This document shows, piece after piece, positions 23,301 to 35,749 of a stretch of 64,000 nt of DNA; position 1 is the stretch's first letter; every line of letters begins with the position of its first letter. Location: positions 46,148 to 110,147 of the forward strand of contig NMRA01000870.1 in assembly GCA_002633005.1 (NCBI GenBank), in the 5' to 3' direction. The translations under genes and the position numbers were made by a program. Under the pieces are notes generated by a model, which had not been told where the DNA came from, searched no databases, and was given only the letters and a program-made list of their open reading frames with translations. The stretch is from Phoronis australis (lineage: Eukaryota; Phoronida; Phoronidae).

Positions 23301-26300
23301 CCCCTTGCCAAACGGGTTGGTAATGCTTGCGTGGAAGGCCAACGTAGGGTAGTCCGATGACAAGATGGCTACCCACTTTTGCTGCAAATGGGGAAAGACA
23401 ATCAGTTATTTTTATAAATCCTTATGGATACAAAAGCAAGAAAAACATTTCTACATCAACAGCTTTGAATGTATATCACTGAACACCTTTTATCTATTTT
23501 GTACTTTAGATTAGTTGCAAAGTTCTGTGACATGGCCAATTGCAAAAAGCAAACTTTGAAAACTCATTTTCCTCATTGAGGTTATACTCAGAAATAAGAC
23601 ATACTGACTAAAAAAATTAAGCTTCCTTTTTATTACCTTTTCCTTTTTCTCAGAGGTCAACACAAATTGAAAAAAGGAAAAATTCAAGCGATAATTTTAA
23701 CCTGTGACAGATACAGTAAAACACTATGCATGATGGGAGATCTCAGTCATACTTTAAAGGAGAATGCCACCCGATTTAATTAGTCGTTTTTGCCGTCTTA
23801 ATCGGTCTATATCCACATCGCCTCGCATACGGTCGACCTTACCTTGCCAAGAGGTGTCACGTTAACCTGTTAAGAAGGTGAGAAACGACGCTAGCGACGT
23901 CAGTGGTTCATATGCAGAGCAAATGCCGCTGTGTTGCGGTGCATCGTTCCCGCTTGTCCGAACTAAGCAGCTGCGAGGAAAGCGGGTACATCGTTTTTTT
24001 TACTTCCTCGAGAGTCCGAAATGCTTAGGAAGTGTCTCATGGTAGTGAAGAATGAAATGTACGCTGTAAATAGCGAGTATGAGGCCGTGAAACATCTCCG
24101 TGTCTGTGGCCTCAGTGCAGACGTCGACAGTGCCTGACGAATGCCGGCTTACCAAATAACTCCATATGTTCCGTTGTCTGAGCTTGTTCACAGCGCCTCT
24201 CTAGTATTTCTTCATCACTGTATTCCTGTTAGAATTGATAGCCTGTAAAACTTAACGATCCACTTGCGAAGTCGGGACTGATGAGCTCTAGCTCGTCCTA
24301 AGTCGGGATTGCGAGTTGCCACGTTGGCGTTTATTACTGAGCGTTCTGTTTCCAAATGAATTATTCTCACCCCAACCAATACTTATATAAAACTGAAACA
24401 AAGTCTGTCTCATTAAATTCAATTTGTGATGCCTTTGGAGAGTTTGTGAGTGCAAATGATTTGAAAAGCCAGCAATGACTAAATCACTGCGTTACCGGCT
24501 TTGGGTGCAATAAAACTAATTGACGGGAAACCGAGGCCGTGTGAGCTCATGCTAATTTAGTGTTTGCTGGCAAAAACTGTTGTGAAACAACTCGATTTCC
24601 ATCCCACAGCCAGGTGTTAGGGGAATCTTTATTTACATTTACATTTCTCAAATAATGATTGTCAATGTACGTCTGCCCTGACGGTGCTGTGGCCAAAGCG
24701 AAACGTGAATTCGCGGCCCCCGACAAGTAAGTAGATTTGCAGTTTCGTGGCTAATTCACCAACATAATCACGTTNTAGGCACCAGGTCACACTTATTTAG
24801 GACAAAGATCAAGTGCTTGTAGTTCTTCTCTTTCTTCATGTAGTCTTCGATGAACTTTGACCTAGTTCCCATGGGGTCACGAGCATCCAGTACTTGAATG
24901 ACAACGTCTGATGAGTCAATCACCTGATGTCAAACAAAGACTTTCTCTTAATCTCACACTATTTACCTAGAGTGAACTTTAGTCTCGTAAAATCAATCGA
25001 AACTTGAAACTGCATTTCGGCGTTTTAGCTGTCATAGCTGAATTCTTTACCAATATAATTATTATTTTCGGGTTTTAAAACACCACGACACTCATCCAAT
25101 TTCAAACTATTGCTGAATGAGCTGGCACCTAAAACTTCACAGACCAAGTGTATATGCGTCAAGTCCGAATCCACAATTCCAGGGAAAGCCAATCCATCTT
25201 CCTGCACCAACCCACTCATCTTATCATATACAGGTCACTGCATAATCTCTTTGGCTGTCCTGCTTCGAGTATCTAGCAGGGCACCTGTTCCCACATCCGC
25301 ATTATAACACCTCATCCCTTTACTCCCTTCTCCCCTGTTCCCACACCCCCATTACAACACCTAATCCCTTTACTCCCCTCTCCACCCACCCACTCTCATC
25401 TCACCTTGTACAGTTCATTCCAGATCCTCTTTGACTGTCCTGCCTTGAACACCCAGTCGCGCACCTGTTCTCGTTCTCCTGTGTCCTCTTTCACCAGGTC
25501 CTTGTCCCCATCCACCTGGTAGCTATCTGAAGAAGCCTCCACTTGCTGAACCAGGTTCTGCAACACAAAGTTACAAACCCAGTCACAAACTAAAAAATCG
25601 TGAAGGAAAACAAGCGGGAACTGAGTACAAACAATGTGGACAGCTGGACTGATAAGCATAACAGCATAATGCACTCAACACGTAATGCACGCATGCAAAC
25701 ACACGCACACACACACACACGCACATATACACATGGGTGCTTAATACAGAATCCTCCGTCATGGGCAACTTAGAGCAGATAAAGTTCACTGTGATGACAG
25801 CTGGTAAAAGTGGAATTCATCGTCAGAGTGGAAAGTAAGACGAGTCACCACTCGTCCATATGAGTCACAATAGGAGAAAAGAAATCAAGTTCGGAGTGTA
25901 CTATACCTCTAAATCTGTGGCTTTTATGTTGGGCTTTTTCCTCTGGGCCTTGGGCCCAAATGTGTTCTCAAATGCTTCTGTATCCAACAGATGAACCCGG
26001 GCATGCTGTCAAAACCGAGAACAAATTCAGTCTTTAAAGAATTTTATAGCTGAAGAAAAATGACGAGCAGCATATTTTAAAATTAACAAAAAAATCTCAT
26101 GGAAGTCATTAGATTATCAAAATTTATGTGCACAACTGGGCGAAAACTCAATTGTGACAAGAAATGAGGAATTTAATTACAAAAAACTTTGTATGCTATG
26201 TACACTAACCAATCTGGACACATGGCAGAGAAGCTAAACCAAAATGAAAAGCTGAACCAAAATGAGAAGCTAATTGTTGACAGGTGAACTTTTCATCTTA

Positions 26301-29300
26301 CATTTTTTTTGAAATTTAGAAGAGTCTCGGTAAACAAACAGTGTAATGCAAATTAATTTTTTAATTCTATGATGCATATGTTCATGACATTAAACCCAGC
26401 ACCTCACAATCGTTAAATTGGTGTTCTAATCATCATACAATTAACGCCCAAGTTATGAGTAGCATCAGACTTCAAATCTTAATACATGTAAATGGATAAT
26501 TTCAAATGGTTGCGCGACGTCAACAAGATTGGTCAACACTGGCAACGTCATATGCAATATGAAGTAACTGTTGTTACCTAGTGTATAACTCTGATGCAAA
26601 TAGCCCGTGCTGTACTTAATACAATAATTCAACAGCAACACAAGAAACTGATATTTACATTACTTACGGGCCCTGCTACACAAATGTACTTTTCAGTACA
26701 GTCTAAAAAGGGAACTAACTATACATTGTATACTTCTGGGTAAGAACCAGGGTTGAGAAAGCACACAATACATAACCAAACCGAGATTTTTCTTCGGTAC
26801 AGTTTGGAACAGTACGGAAATTTTGAAATACCGATGTACCAAATCTCCAGTTGCTGCTACGTCTTAACTTCCTTATTTTTGCAAATTACATGCATACATT
26901 ATATTTTCTTTCAAAACAATGACCCCATGAATAAATGACCTAACGTGGTTTCTTTTTTGCCTCTACATGGTGCCATGGCCTATTTCAGCATTAGTTCGTT
27001 ATCACAAATTTTTGGACCAGTCATCAAACGTCATTGTCACTGGCATTAGTTACGTTGTGAGATTCAAGCCTTTCTACAGTAAAACTGCTGTTTAGATTGT
27101 ATTACTGTTGCATCTCAAAATAAGCAGAAAACTCTAAAACATATCTGTGTAACCCTTGTATCAGACAGTGGTTGGCATTTGGGTCAAAACACCATTCTGA
27201 CTGGAATTAATGGCAATTAAGTCAAACAAAAGTGGCGTGGGTTTGACATACCTTTGGTTTGCCCCATCTGAGACAGAAACAAGGCAATTTGTTTCAGGTT
27301 CAACAACAGCTGACATCGTCGTTACCAACGATTGGTGTTCCATTCAGCAATATGATAGCCCGATACCCCTCGTCACCATCCTGAACAGGTCCGTCATCCT
27401 TTCCCTGTACAACCTACTTTGAATGCTTCATTCTATACACATCCATCATCACCTACCCCACTCTAACCTACCTTGGCTGTTTCATTCAGTAGTGTGATAG
27501 GCAGCTTGGACTGTCTCATCACTACTTTATATGGGTCCTTCATCACTTTCCCCATCTCCTCCTGGAATGACTGCAGAGCCGATTGGGTAATAACTCGCGT
27601 GTTCCCTGTAAACAGCACACTTACTGAACACAGAAGAAAACCAAAATCAATTTAAAAACACAAACAAAATGAACAAGTGAAACAATTATTGTGTCTGCAG
27701 AAATTTATGCATTCAAGTCATCTGGGACATTTGTACCATGAACGCCTGCACGTGGGTGAAACATTTTGTATTTCCACTCCATTCAGATAATATAAAGCAC
27801 TCTTCTCAATAGGCAGGACTTGGGGAAGATCCAATCTCTCTATGATCTCAACATGTGGGTGCACAGCATCCACTGGTGTGATGGTGTCCCAAGCAATTAT
27901 CCCTGCTAGTTGAACAAAAATATGAGCAAAGCTGGAGGGTTTTTTACTAAGGCTGTAGGCAATGTTATTAGCAAAAAATAGAGCTTATTTAGCTAGAATC
28001 ATTTCTGTCTGCTCAAGAACATAACCTATAACAGCAACATCAGGTGTCGAATTAAAGAATGAATGTTTCGACTTTCAACTCACCAAACCACTTGCGATTG
28101 GGCTCCACTCTGGCCATGGTGCCTGACTTCAAGGTGGACTGGTAAGGTGCAGGGCGAATGATTTTCCCAGAGGAATCCCTGTAAACATACAGGACAAATG
28201 ACTCCCCAGTTTTCAACCTTACTCAAAAATGTCAAGAACTACACAGTTGTGAAGCAGTTCAGAAATCAAGCCTCCAAATTCACTGCCACCTTTCTAGCAT
28301 GTGAGAAACTTCCCAATACCGCATAAATTCTAACGAAATTGGAAAATCTGGGTGCACAAACAAAAATGCTATAATATAAAACCATTGTTATTTGATAACT
28401 GAAACATATGGTTCAGAATGTTTGTAACATAAAGTACAGAGTGTCGGACAGTTGAATCTCTGCTTGTGAGTCTGAACCATGAAAAATTTGTGATAAAATA
28501 TCGTTGACACAATATCTACTTAGCTACCACAGCTTCTAGGGCTATCACCCACTTGAGGGAAAGGTGTATAACAGCTTCTTATTTAATTTGAACTTTTCTT
28601 ATCTAGTAAAAATTTGCTTTTCAAGGACAAAAATGGGGACACCCACATAAATATATGTGTTTCCACGTAAAATATGATTATAGGTGGGTACACCTGTCAG
28701 TAAATGTTGATCAGCGAAGTCTCTCTTTCTAACTGGGTACACCAAATTCGGGATGGTACGTACCTTCTAAAGAGGGAAATTTCCGTGTTGCTTTTACTAA
28801 GAGGGTAATTTTTATGTTTATATACTACACTGCTTTTTAAGACAACGGTAACATTCTCTTTTATGCTTCCTTGTTTTTATGAAATCAGCACCCAGACAAT
28901 GGTTCATTTTCGTACACCAACAGAACAATGTGAGTTGCAAGTAAACATCCACTGTGAAAACTAAGAGAGTTAAGCAACGTTTGTAAAGAACAGACCCCAC
29001 GTTGTATCACAGAACCCACTATGTGGTACAACAATGAAGGATTTTAGATAAATACTGTTTTTGTATATGTCATTCAACTTTAAAATTCAACCATTCTCTC
29101 CTTCTTGGACTTGAAATAGCCAACAGCAATGTTAAACTGTTCTTCTGAAAAGCGTTGCTGGCCACAGTGAACAACACTGATGAGCTTATTGCGTGTGGTC
29201 TACTTCAAACTGCTTCTAAGAGGAGTGTGCGGCAAGTTCATCAGTGAAGAGACCCGGTGTGTGTTTCTATGCTCCACAGCACAGCTTTACGTAATTCTCC

Positions 29301-32300
29301 TCCTTTACAACTTGTTTGTGTGATATTTTCTGCAGCAAACACACCTAAGTTTCTTTTACTTTCGTGTTTTTAATACACAGGAGTAGAACATCGTGAAACT
29401 GATGCCAGCAGTCTAGTATGCGGCACATGCTTTTCAGGGAAACAACATTGTGACGATTCCAGTGTTTGGGCGAACGGAGACTAAAGTCACTAGGTTCAAA
29501 TTCAATACTTTTTGAGGTTTTCTGCAGTTACAATGCATGAGGAAAATTCTTGGTCACTCAAAGCGGAATTTTTTTTCCTGATGAGGGAATTTCGTGTGAT
29601 CTTTAATATTTTTGAGAGGGGAACGGGACCGATGTGCGGCCACAATATTGAGGGATCAACTGCCCTGGCTTTTGATAAATCAGCAAAAACAAATCACTCT
29701 AAATTTCTAGAAAAAAATTGGTGTTACAATTTATTTTTGCCAGAAAACAGACTGACATAACATGGTTGAATTTCATAAACTCCTTTAAGCATTACAATTA
29801 GTACAGTTGAAAATACACAAACCAAAGACAGATACCCAAGGAGGGTCATGTGTAGTCATTTAAGAACGACATTGACAGTGAGAGTTTAGCTACTTTTTTA
29901 TAAAATAGAGCTGATAAATTACTCAGGACTAATCAATCTTAAGAGTTAGACTTACCTTTTGGCCTTGAAATTCCTATACATTTGAAGGCGCTTAATGGTC
30001 GAACGGTCCCTCATATTTTGGCCACCAGCTCCCTTAGTACGATCTACATGGAATAAGAAAATATGAGATGAAATTTTGTCAGCAGATACTTACCGTGGAG
30101 CATGTCCAATACTGGTCGCTTCAGGAAATCATTAGCCAATCACTCAATGTTATTTTTGACACAAGACTACACAAAGTATCAATAATTTGTGCATTAAGAC
30201 GGTACGTAAATGATCCTATTCAGCAATCCCACAAAGCTTGCAAGCACCAATCATATTTGAGAAGTACAACTATCAGACAGTGTAAAGAGTGTCTGCTCGA
30301 CATAGTTGAAAGTAGCATAGAAATCAGAATGTATAGACATAGCTTTTGAACCACGTCCAATATCATCTAGACAGTGAATGTCACGTCATGACAAATAAAA
30401 TCATTGCATTCGCTTGCAGTTTAAAAAGATACATCAAAAACACGCAGTATACTATCACTTTCAACTTTCATCAATTTCCTTTGTTTTTATGATTTTATTT
30501 TAATAATGTAACGCCATTACATAAATAACAGTGATTTAAGGGCTTGACAAGAATCTGCAGTAAGTTGAGCAACCTGCTGGGTAAAGACTTAATGTTGGCT
30601 CATCCTAGTCAATGCAAAGCTGTGGGCTCATGTTCCTTTTTGAGAATGCGAAAGTATTACATTGGCAGTTCTAACTAACATTGATATTCTAAACAATGGT
30701 TTTTTGTCGTTTCTTTAATGTGAGCTACGCATTTCAATGGGGACATTGACTGCTACATTTGATAAATGAATGACTCCAGCTGAAGGTCATGTGGAAGCCA
30801 ATCACAAGGTAGTTAGTGATTGACAAGCACATCATGCAGTGGTAAGATCGCAATCATCCCCAGACATCCACGCGATATCATTTGGAATAGATGGAGGACA
30901 GTTGCGTTCCCTTTAAATATATGTACAGTGCTCAATTCGGTGCAGGTCGCCAATTCGACCTCAGAATGTGTTTGGCAACCTGGGAAAAATTCCAAGTCGC
31001 CACTGCAAGTAAGAAAGTCAGACAATAATTTCCTCTAAATTTGTTCCAAAGTTCCTGTTGATTTCAAAACTTTAAATTGCTAACTGTTTTCCTACATTTA
31101 TTACCTTTGATTCACAATTGTTCCATTGATTTTGTGAAATCATGCATGTGCCACCACACTTAATCACAAAGGGAAGTAAACAGACAGAAGTTGAAATTGT
31201 TTGGTAAAAATCGCACAAGATCAGCGAAATTCACCAGTCCACGCGATCATCTGCAGTCTATGTTTGTTCGCCGAGGGGAGGACTTGAGTTGGAGAATGAA
31301 GATGTGCCTACACCCAGGCGGAGAAGGTGGTGTTACAGTCGTTAGACATTTTTTTAGGTCTACGAATTTTTATACGCAATTTAGGAAGACAGGAAATCTT
31401 GGAATTGATTTGGACGTCTCAGATTTTAGGTTTTGGCAACTCAGATTTCGTTTGACCTGGGATTTTTGCCAGGTCGCCAAATGCGACTTGGCATTCTAAA
31501 AAGCTCCCATGTGAGCTCTTGCTGAAGAACACGGAAAATGATGTACAGCAAATATAACTGCTCAGAAATCAAGCCCATCAAAAGACCTTATTCACTGGAA
31601 GATTTGATGTTTTACTGTTCGTCACTCCGCCATTTGCATACTTCAACTTGTGGTGAACTCGTGAACTAGGCTATTAGGGCATTATTTTGGCTCTGGTCTT
31701 CTGACTACTTCACGATGAGGTCAATCTGTGACCAAAGCCATCTAGATGGCAGACAATTTTTCGTTGTTTGACACAGAAAGGTAAAAAGAAGCGAAATAAA
31801 AATGGTATGCCACATTTCCATAAATAACCATGTAAACCACTGAAACTCGACTTTGTTAGTACTAGCACACTCCACAAATATTTTACCCAGTGGAGTGCTG
31901 TAGTGGTAAAATTTGGCGCCCAAAGCCCACCGCATCACCTTGGCTTGAGCACTGAACGTAACTTACAGTGCAGAGGTGCTACGTTCAAGTGCCAAAAGGT
32001 GGTTGGCAGCGCCTAAGCCCCACTACACTGCAGCACTGATTTTGCCCCCATACTAGAAATGTCTTCTGTTGAGCGTTGTACACATAGTGTACCTAATTAT
32101 CGGACGGAACCTAGATATCGGACATTTCAAAAAATCTTACTTGAAGCATAATCTGAGAATTAAATGACACCAATTTTTGTTCCGTTGTAATGCATTCAAT
32201 GTCCGTCACTGTCTCGTTTTTTACAGCGTTGCCTCGTTTTGATTTCACCAAGAGAGGGTGCAATTTAGATTCCCAAGTCGGCCTAAAATGGACGATCGCA

Positions 32301-33053
32301 TAAATCGGTTATAAAAGTTGAAAATAAAATCTTTTTCCTCAATGAAACTTTCTCATTGAACTGACAATATGTTACTGTTTCTTTTTTCATTTGTTTTTAA
32401 ACTCAAGTCAAACCCCGAGCGCGCACGTGCGGGTGTCATATCAAGAAGCCAAAGTGATACTAAAAACTGCAGTGAGTTTGCACGTGCTTTAGTCGTCTGC
32501 ACTAATTCATCGAAATAACTTGGCGCCGTCATCAGATTTCATTTTATGGATAATTTCGTTGCGAATGGACCTGTGTTTTAGCAGCATATATGTCAAAACA
32601 CTCGAGCTGAAATTTGGCTACAAGGTGCCCGCGGCCATTACGTTGTTAGTCAGTTTTCCGCGGTGTGGCGTACGGCGAAACAGCCGAAACATGGTGTCCG
32701 ATATTTAGGTTCTCCGAAGGTTTGCTTGTTGTGTTTTTTAAAGTTCAGTCGGAACATAAATGTGGCTTTAGGTGACAAGATATAGTAACACAACAATTCT
32801 ATAAAGGTAAGTCTTTATTCCAGCAAAGAATTTACAACAATCCGTAGTATTTTCAATTAAATATAATGCAAAATGTGCCAAAACGTCCGATAATTAGGTC
32901 ACATGACTGTAGGCTAATGTCCTTTTTTCAGTCACACTCACAGAATCTGGGGGAAATTCGATCTGCTGGGACTACATAACGATACTTACCAGGATTCATG
33001 CTATGATTTGATTTGTTTATTCCAGCTTTTTTCGTTTTCTTAGTCTTGGCCAT
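16957..33053 (-). CDS. GNL2: Nucleolar GTPase 2 (NOG2/GNL2), 60S ribosomal subunit assembly factor
   Basis: Fifteen exons (minus strand): 33053-32990, 30043-29956, 28178-28084, 27605-27472, 26005-25907, 25557-25405, 24923-24776, 23381-23139, 22832-22728, 22360-22202, 21012-20917, 20782-20708, 20208-20092, 18603-18138 and 17126-16957. All keep frame through GT-AG sites except exon 7, which stops at the N at 24775 and lacks about 11 coding bases (expected T-W-A-T). They give about 740 residues, against about 730 in vertebrates. The N-terminal NGP1 domain ([32 protein letters not shown]) precedes a circularly permuted GTPase: G4 NKCD in exon 7, G1 GYPNVGKSS in exon 8, G3 DCPG in exon 9. An acidic/basic tail follows. 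The family acts on nucleolar and nucleoplasmic pre-60S particles before export. The start is [15 protein letters not shown]. The usual last exon (NVKNRNR-type end) is not found; reading past exon 15 gives a stop near 16882. Confidence 0.95.
17299..17413. repeat. Microsatellite (AAT)n/(ACT)n
   Basis: Runs of AAT, ACT and again AAT trinucleotides in the GNL2 intron between exons 14 and 15. Confidence 0.95.
20209..20441 (-). repeat. 32-bp minisatellite built from a splice acceptor and exon start
   Basis: About seven units with a 32-bp period lie immediately upstream (gene sense) of GNL2 exon 13. In gene sense each unit reads about TTCTGTTCAG/AGTAAAGCAGCC, then TTACCACATG. That is the polypyrimidine tract plus AG of the true acceptor and the first ~22 bases of exon 13. 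Some units read CATAG instead of CAGAG. Each unit therefore offers a possible 3' splice site. Because 32 is not a multiple of three, only multiples of three units would keep frame, and such an extension meets TAA. Confidence 0.85.
24775..24775. other. Ambiguous base that truncates GNL2 exon 7
   Basis: In gene sense the exon reads NKCDLVP, then A and the N, followed by sequence with no donor in the right phase. Exon 8 begins in phase 0 at QKWVAIL. About four codons plus the donor are missing, so the N probably hides a gap or collapsed sequence. Confidence 0.65.
25213..25293 (-). pseudogene. Decayed duplicate of the 3' part of GNL2 exon 6
   Basis: Translated on the minus strand it reads EQVPC[22 protein letters not shown], matching [22 protein letters not shown] of exon 6 (25405-25557) residue by residue, including the flanking intron bases. 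The in-frame stop and lost donor show that it is not used. It lies about 115 bp downstream of the real exon. Confidence 0.72.
25284..25383. repeat. 50-bp tandem duplication, two copies
   Basis: CCTGTTCCCACA followed by a C/T-rich block at 25284 repeats at 25334 with few changes, between the decayed exon 6 copy and the true exon 6. Confidence 0.85.
25690..25735. repeat. (CA)n microsatellite
   Basis: An interrupted CA dinucleotide run in the GNL2 intron between exons 5 and 6. Confidence 0.9.
27336..27412 (-). pseudogene. Decayed duplicate of part of GNL2 exon 4
   Basis: The plus-strand string CATTCAGCAATATGATAG through GGTCCGTCATCCTTTCCC parallels exon 4 (CATTCAGTAGTGTGATAG through GGTCCTTCATCACTTTCCC) over about 77 bp. 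On the minus strand it gives [11 protein letters not shown] then IILLNGT, against [11 protein letters not shown] then ITLLNET. It lies about 60 bp downstream of exon 4 in gene sense, like the exon 6 copy. Confidence 0.6.
29583..29665. repeat. Dispersed repeat, related copy at 50160-50245
   Basis: GGGAATTTCGTGTGATCTTT and TTTGAGAGGGGAACGGGACC resemble GGGAATTTCGTGTGATATTT and TTTGAGAGCGGAATAGGGTC near 50165. The family is unknown. Confidence 0.5.
31893..32036. repeat. Foldback (hairpin) element ~145 bp
   Basis: Outer arms GTGCTGTAGTGG near 31897 and CCCACTACACTGCAGCAC near 32019 pair. Inner arms TTGAGCACTGAACGTA and TACGTTCAAGTGCC also pair. It lies in the first intron of GNL2; possibly a small MITE. 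Confidence 0.5.
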
Positions 33054-34434
33054 TTTAACTGTCGGGGGACTTCTTCCAAAGGTACAAGAAAATCAGAAAG
33101 TATTTCACGTGTTTACGGACAGACCGGAAATATATGCAACGCAAAATTTAGGGATTACTTTTTCATAATCTACATTACTATCACAATATCACGATTTTCC
33201 TTTCATCTCCTCAAATTAAAAAGAATTTTGATGGCAACACTTTCTTTGGAGTTAATTTACCACGACAAAGTGGTTTATTCGAATGATAATTTTCTTCGAT
33301 TATACTTTCAATAAACCTCACAAGAGGGCGCTAGTTGGTCTCCTGCATAACCAGCCAGGTTAGTCTCCTGCACAGACCCACGAGATTGGCCTTCATAAGT
33401 ATGATAGGCCGTTGGGGGGAAAGTGTCGCCGGAAAAATACGAGCGTAAATGTGTACATTACGCCGTTATTTACACCGTTAATTACGCCGTAAAATTACGA
33501 GCGTAATTTAATTCTTTACGGCGTAAAATTACGCTCGTAAGTTAGTTTAAACTCTTAGCCAATGACGTTGGGTTTTACAATCCACGATCGCGCGCGCTCA
33601 TAAACATACTTATTTACTGACAGATTTCATGACTACTATTCAAATATGCTATATTTACAAACATTCAGAAAGAAAACTTAGAAATACTATTGTCGACCCC
33701 AATCAATATGTCGGATGGGTCTCATACGCCACCTCTCTATGTTAAACGTCCTGCAAGCCACATTTGCCGATATCAGCTTGCCTATTCACCAAACTGGTCA
33801 AACGGTCGGAAAGAAAAGAGGCTATGTTTTCCTACTACAAACCTGTAATAACAGCACAACTGACATTGATTTTCGACATGTTTTGCGCCACTTTTTGACC
33901 ATGCAGTTTTTGACACTGATAAACTCCTCTATAAACGAACCCGGTCAATAAATGATATGTTTTCAAGTATATTTTTTTAATTTTGGTAAACTATAGTTTA
34001 TGGAATTTTATTCAAACAAACAAAAAATTCAGTTTTGGCAGGTTTTTGATTTATCTGGTATTTTGGAGATCGATGAGTTACATCTCTTTGAGTTAATTCA
34101 AAACTATTGATAGGTAAAAACAATTTTTTATGCACCACAGAAGGGCATAACGTATATCTATGATCTCTTGTGGGAGCTTGTGATATATGACCAATTTTGC
34201 TCCTTTTATGGTTTTTCTCCTCCGTTCACTGCTCTCCTGTGTGTGCGTAATGTTGTCCGGAGTCTATAAAGGAGTTATTCCTGTGTCGTTGCATTTCAAA
34301 TTTATTCTTCTACATCGTCTGATATTACTTTGACTGTTATTAATTGCCGTAATGTAAGCAAAATTGTTTATAACCTTTTCATCATGTCTTTGTATAAAAA
34401 ACCTAATTCTGTAATAAAATAGGAAAGTTGTTTA
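33054..34434. other. Upstream flank of GNL2, no gene; interleaved palindromes
   Basis: No ORF of note. At 33480-33541 the strings ACGCCGTAAA, TTACGAGCGTAATTT, TTTACGGCGT and AAATTACGCTCGTAA follow each other so that the first pairs with the third and the second with the fourth. The GNL2 promoter should lie directly after 33053, but I see no clear core element. Confidence 0.5.
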
Positions 34435-34950
34435 AACATTGCACAGTCAGAAGAATGCTGGCGTAAATGTAAAATATTGGCAATTAACTTTACTAAAGAT
34501 ACAAAATTGAGGTGTTTTCAAATTAGATTTATTCACAGACTTAATAGTACTAATATTATTTACAGAAAATTAGTGTAACAAATATATGTTTGTGTTCTTT
34601 TTGTATTAGTGAGTCTGAAGATCTTTCTCACTTGTATTGGTTCACAATGGTTCACAATTTTTGGTTGGCTGTAAATAAGTGGATCGTATCGAAAACTGGT
34701 AAATCTCTTGAACTGAACTTACATGAGGTATTGTTTGGCAGGCATAATGCGAACATGTCATTAACTTGGTCATATGTTTGGTCAAATATCATATTTATTA
34801 AAGAAAAATAAACTTTAGTGTTCCGTAGTTGCACCTACTCAAAATCAAAAAATGAGCTCCCTAAATATCACGAGTTTGAAAAAGTAATTTTCTGTAATAA
34901 TTGTGAATATGAACTTTCGTTGAAAGGTGGGCCCTATGGTTCATCTATTT
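34435..34950 (+). mobile_element. LINE (non-LTR retrotransposon) 3' fragment, decayed
   Basis: One frame gives TKDTKLRCFQIRFIHRLNS. After a frame change the 34590-34811 frame gives CSFCISESEDLSHLYW followed by FWLAVNKWI, and then a third piece with LPKYHEFEKV. This is the C-terminal zinc-knuckle region after the reverse transcriptase of LINE ORF2 proteins (C-x2-C spacing, then HL.W and FW). Frame changes and stops show that it is inactive. The 5' parts, including reverse transcriptase, are absent. Confidence 0.75.
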
Positions 34951-35497
34951 GTGTAATTTTCGTCCTTGATAATAATCTGATCCCTTGAGAGCCTGTGATG
35001 TATGTAACAATGAGTTTGTGTATGTGTGTGCTACATGTACTTTTTGTACTGTCAAGTTTTCATTCCACTCAATAAATGTTTACCTTTGCGATGCGGTCCT
35101 TGTCGCATTTCAAATGTTCTGCGTTGCTCCTGCTATTCTGTCCAGTTGAGATTACTCATGATGACTATTTCAGATGTTGGGTTTATTCACATATGTGACT
35201 TAAGTTGCCCAGTGCATTCTTGTATGAAGACATGTACCACCTCCACAGCCTTTGAGTGATATCTTGATTTTGGTCCACATGTGTACAGAGCACAAGAAGA
35301 AATTTTTACCTTTTCGATCCAGAAAATGTGGACAGCTGTTTGCACATCTGTGACATAAAAACCAGTGACCTTTCTCAGCACCAGTATCTCCGAGGCCTCG
35401 ACTGTTCTAGCGAATGGGTAGGTTTTGAGAGGCTCAATTAAACGAACAAGATTTTCAGATAGGGAATACATGTATCTGATCTCCGCAGTCCCTAAAG

Positions 35498-35749
35498 ATG
35501 AATCAACTAAGCAAAGTGACTGACCCAACCAGAACTGCTCAGGTCATGCAGAAAAACAAAACAATTTCCAAGGAAGATGGTCTTATACCTCAGCAGATCG
35601 TAAGTTTGTTTTCTCGTTTGGCAACTTCCCTCAATCGTTGGGCAAAAGGAACACAGTTTGATAAATTTGAAATGGAAAGCATGTATGAGGAATACCATCG
35701 GTTCAGACATCAACAAAAGACAGTTGAGAAAATGGGGCTGCCGCTGTAA
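35498..35749 (+). pseudogene. C-terminal module of an uncharacterised multi-copy family (copy 1)
   Basis: This 83-residue frame contains DPTRTAQVMQ, then SKEDGLIPQQIVSLFSRLA, then a charged acidic/basic tail ending KMGLPL. The pattern DP-x3-A-x2-M ... E-x-LT-x2-QI-x-SFFSRL is the C-terminal module of a widespread unnamed invertebrate family, also seen here at 53496-53930 and 62492-63576. A splice acceptor (CGCAG/T near 35489) precedes the ATG, so it may have been a last exon. No upstream exon was found, so I treat it as a fragment. The fold assignment is inference. Confidence 0.45.

Noticed and set aside
23116-23352. Plus-strand ORF opposite GNL2 exon 8
   Set aside because: Shadow of the conserved GTPase exon on the other strand.
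24000-24191. Minus-strand ORF in the GNL2 intron as a transposon gene
   Set aside because: A neighbouring frame ([15 protein letters not shown]) vaguely recalls the acidic N-terminus of the P2X7-like proteins, but no zinc motif or inverted repeat was found.
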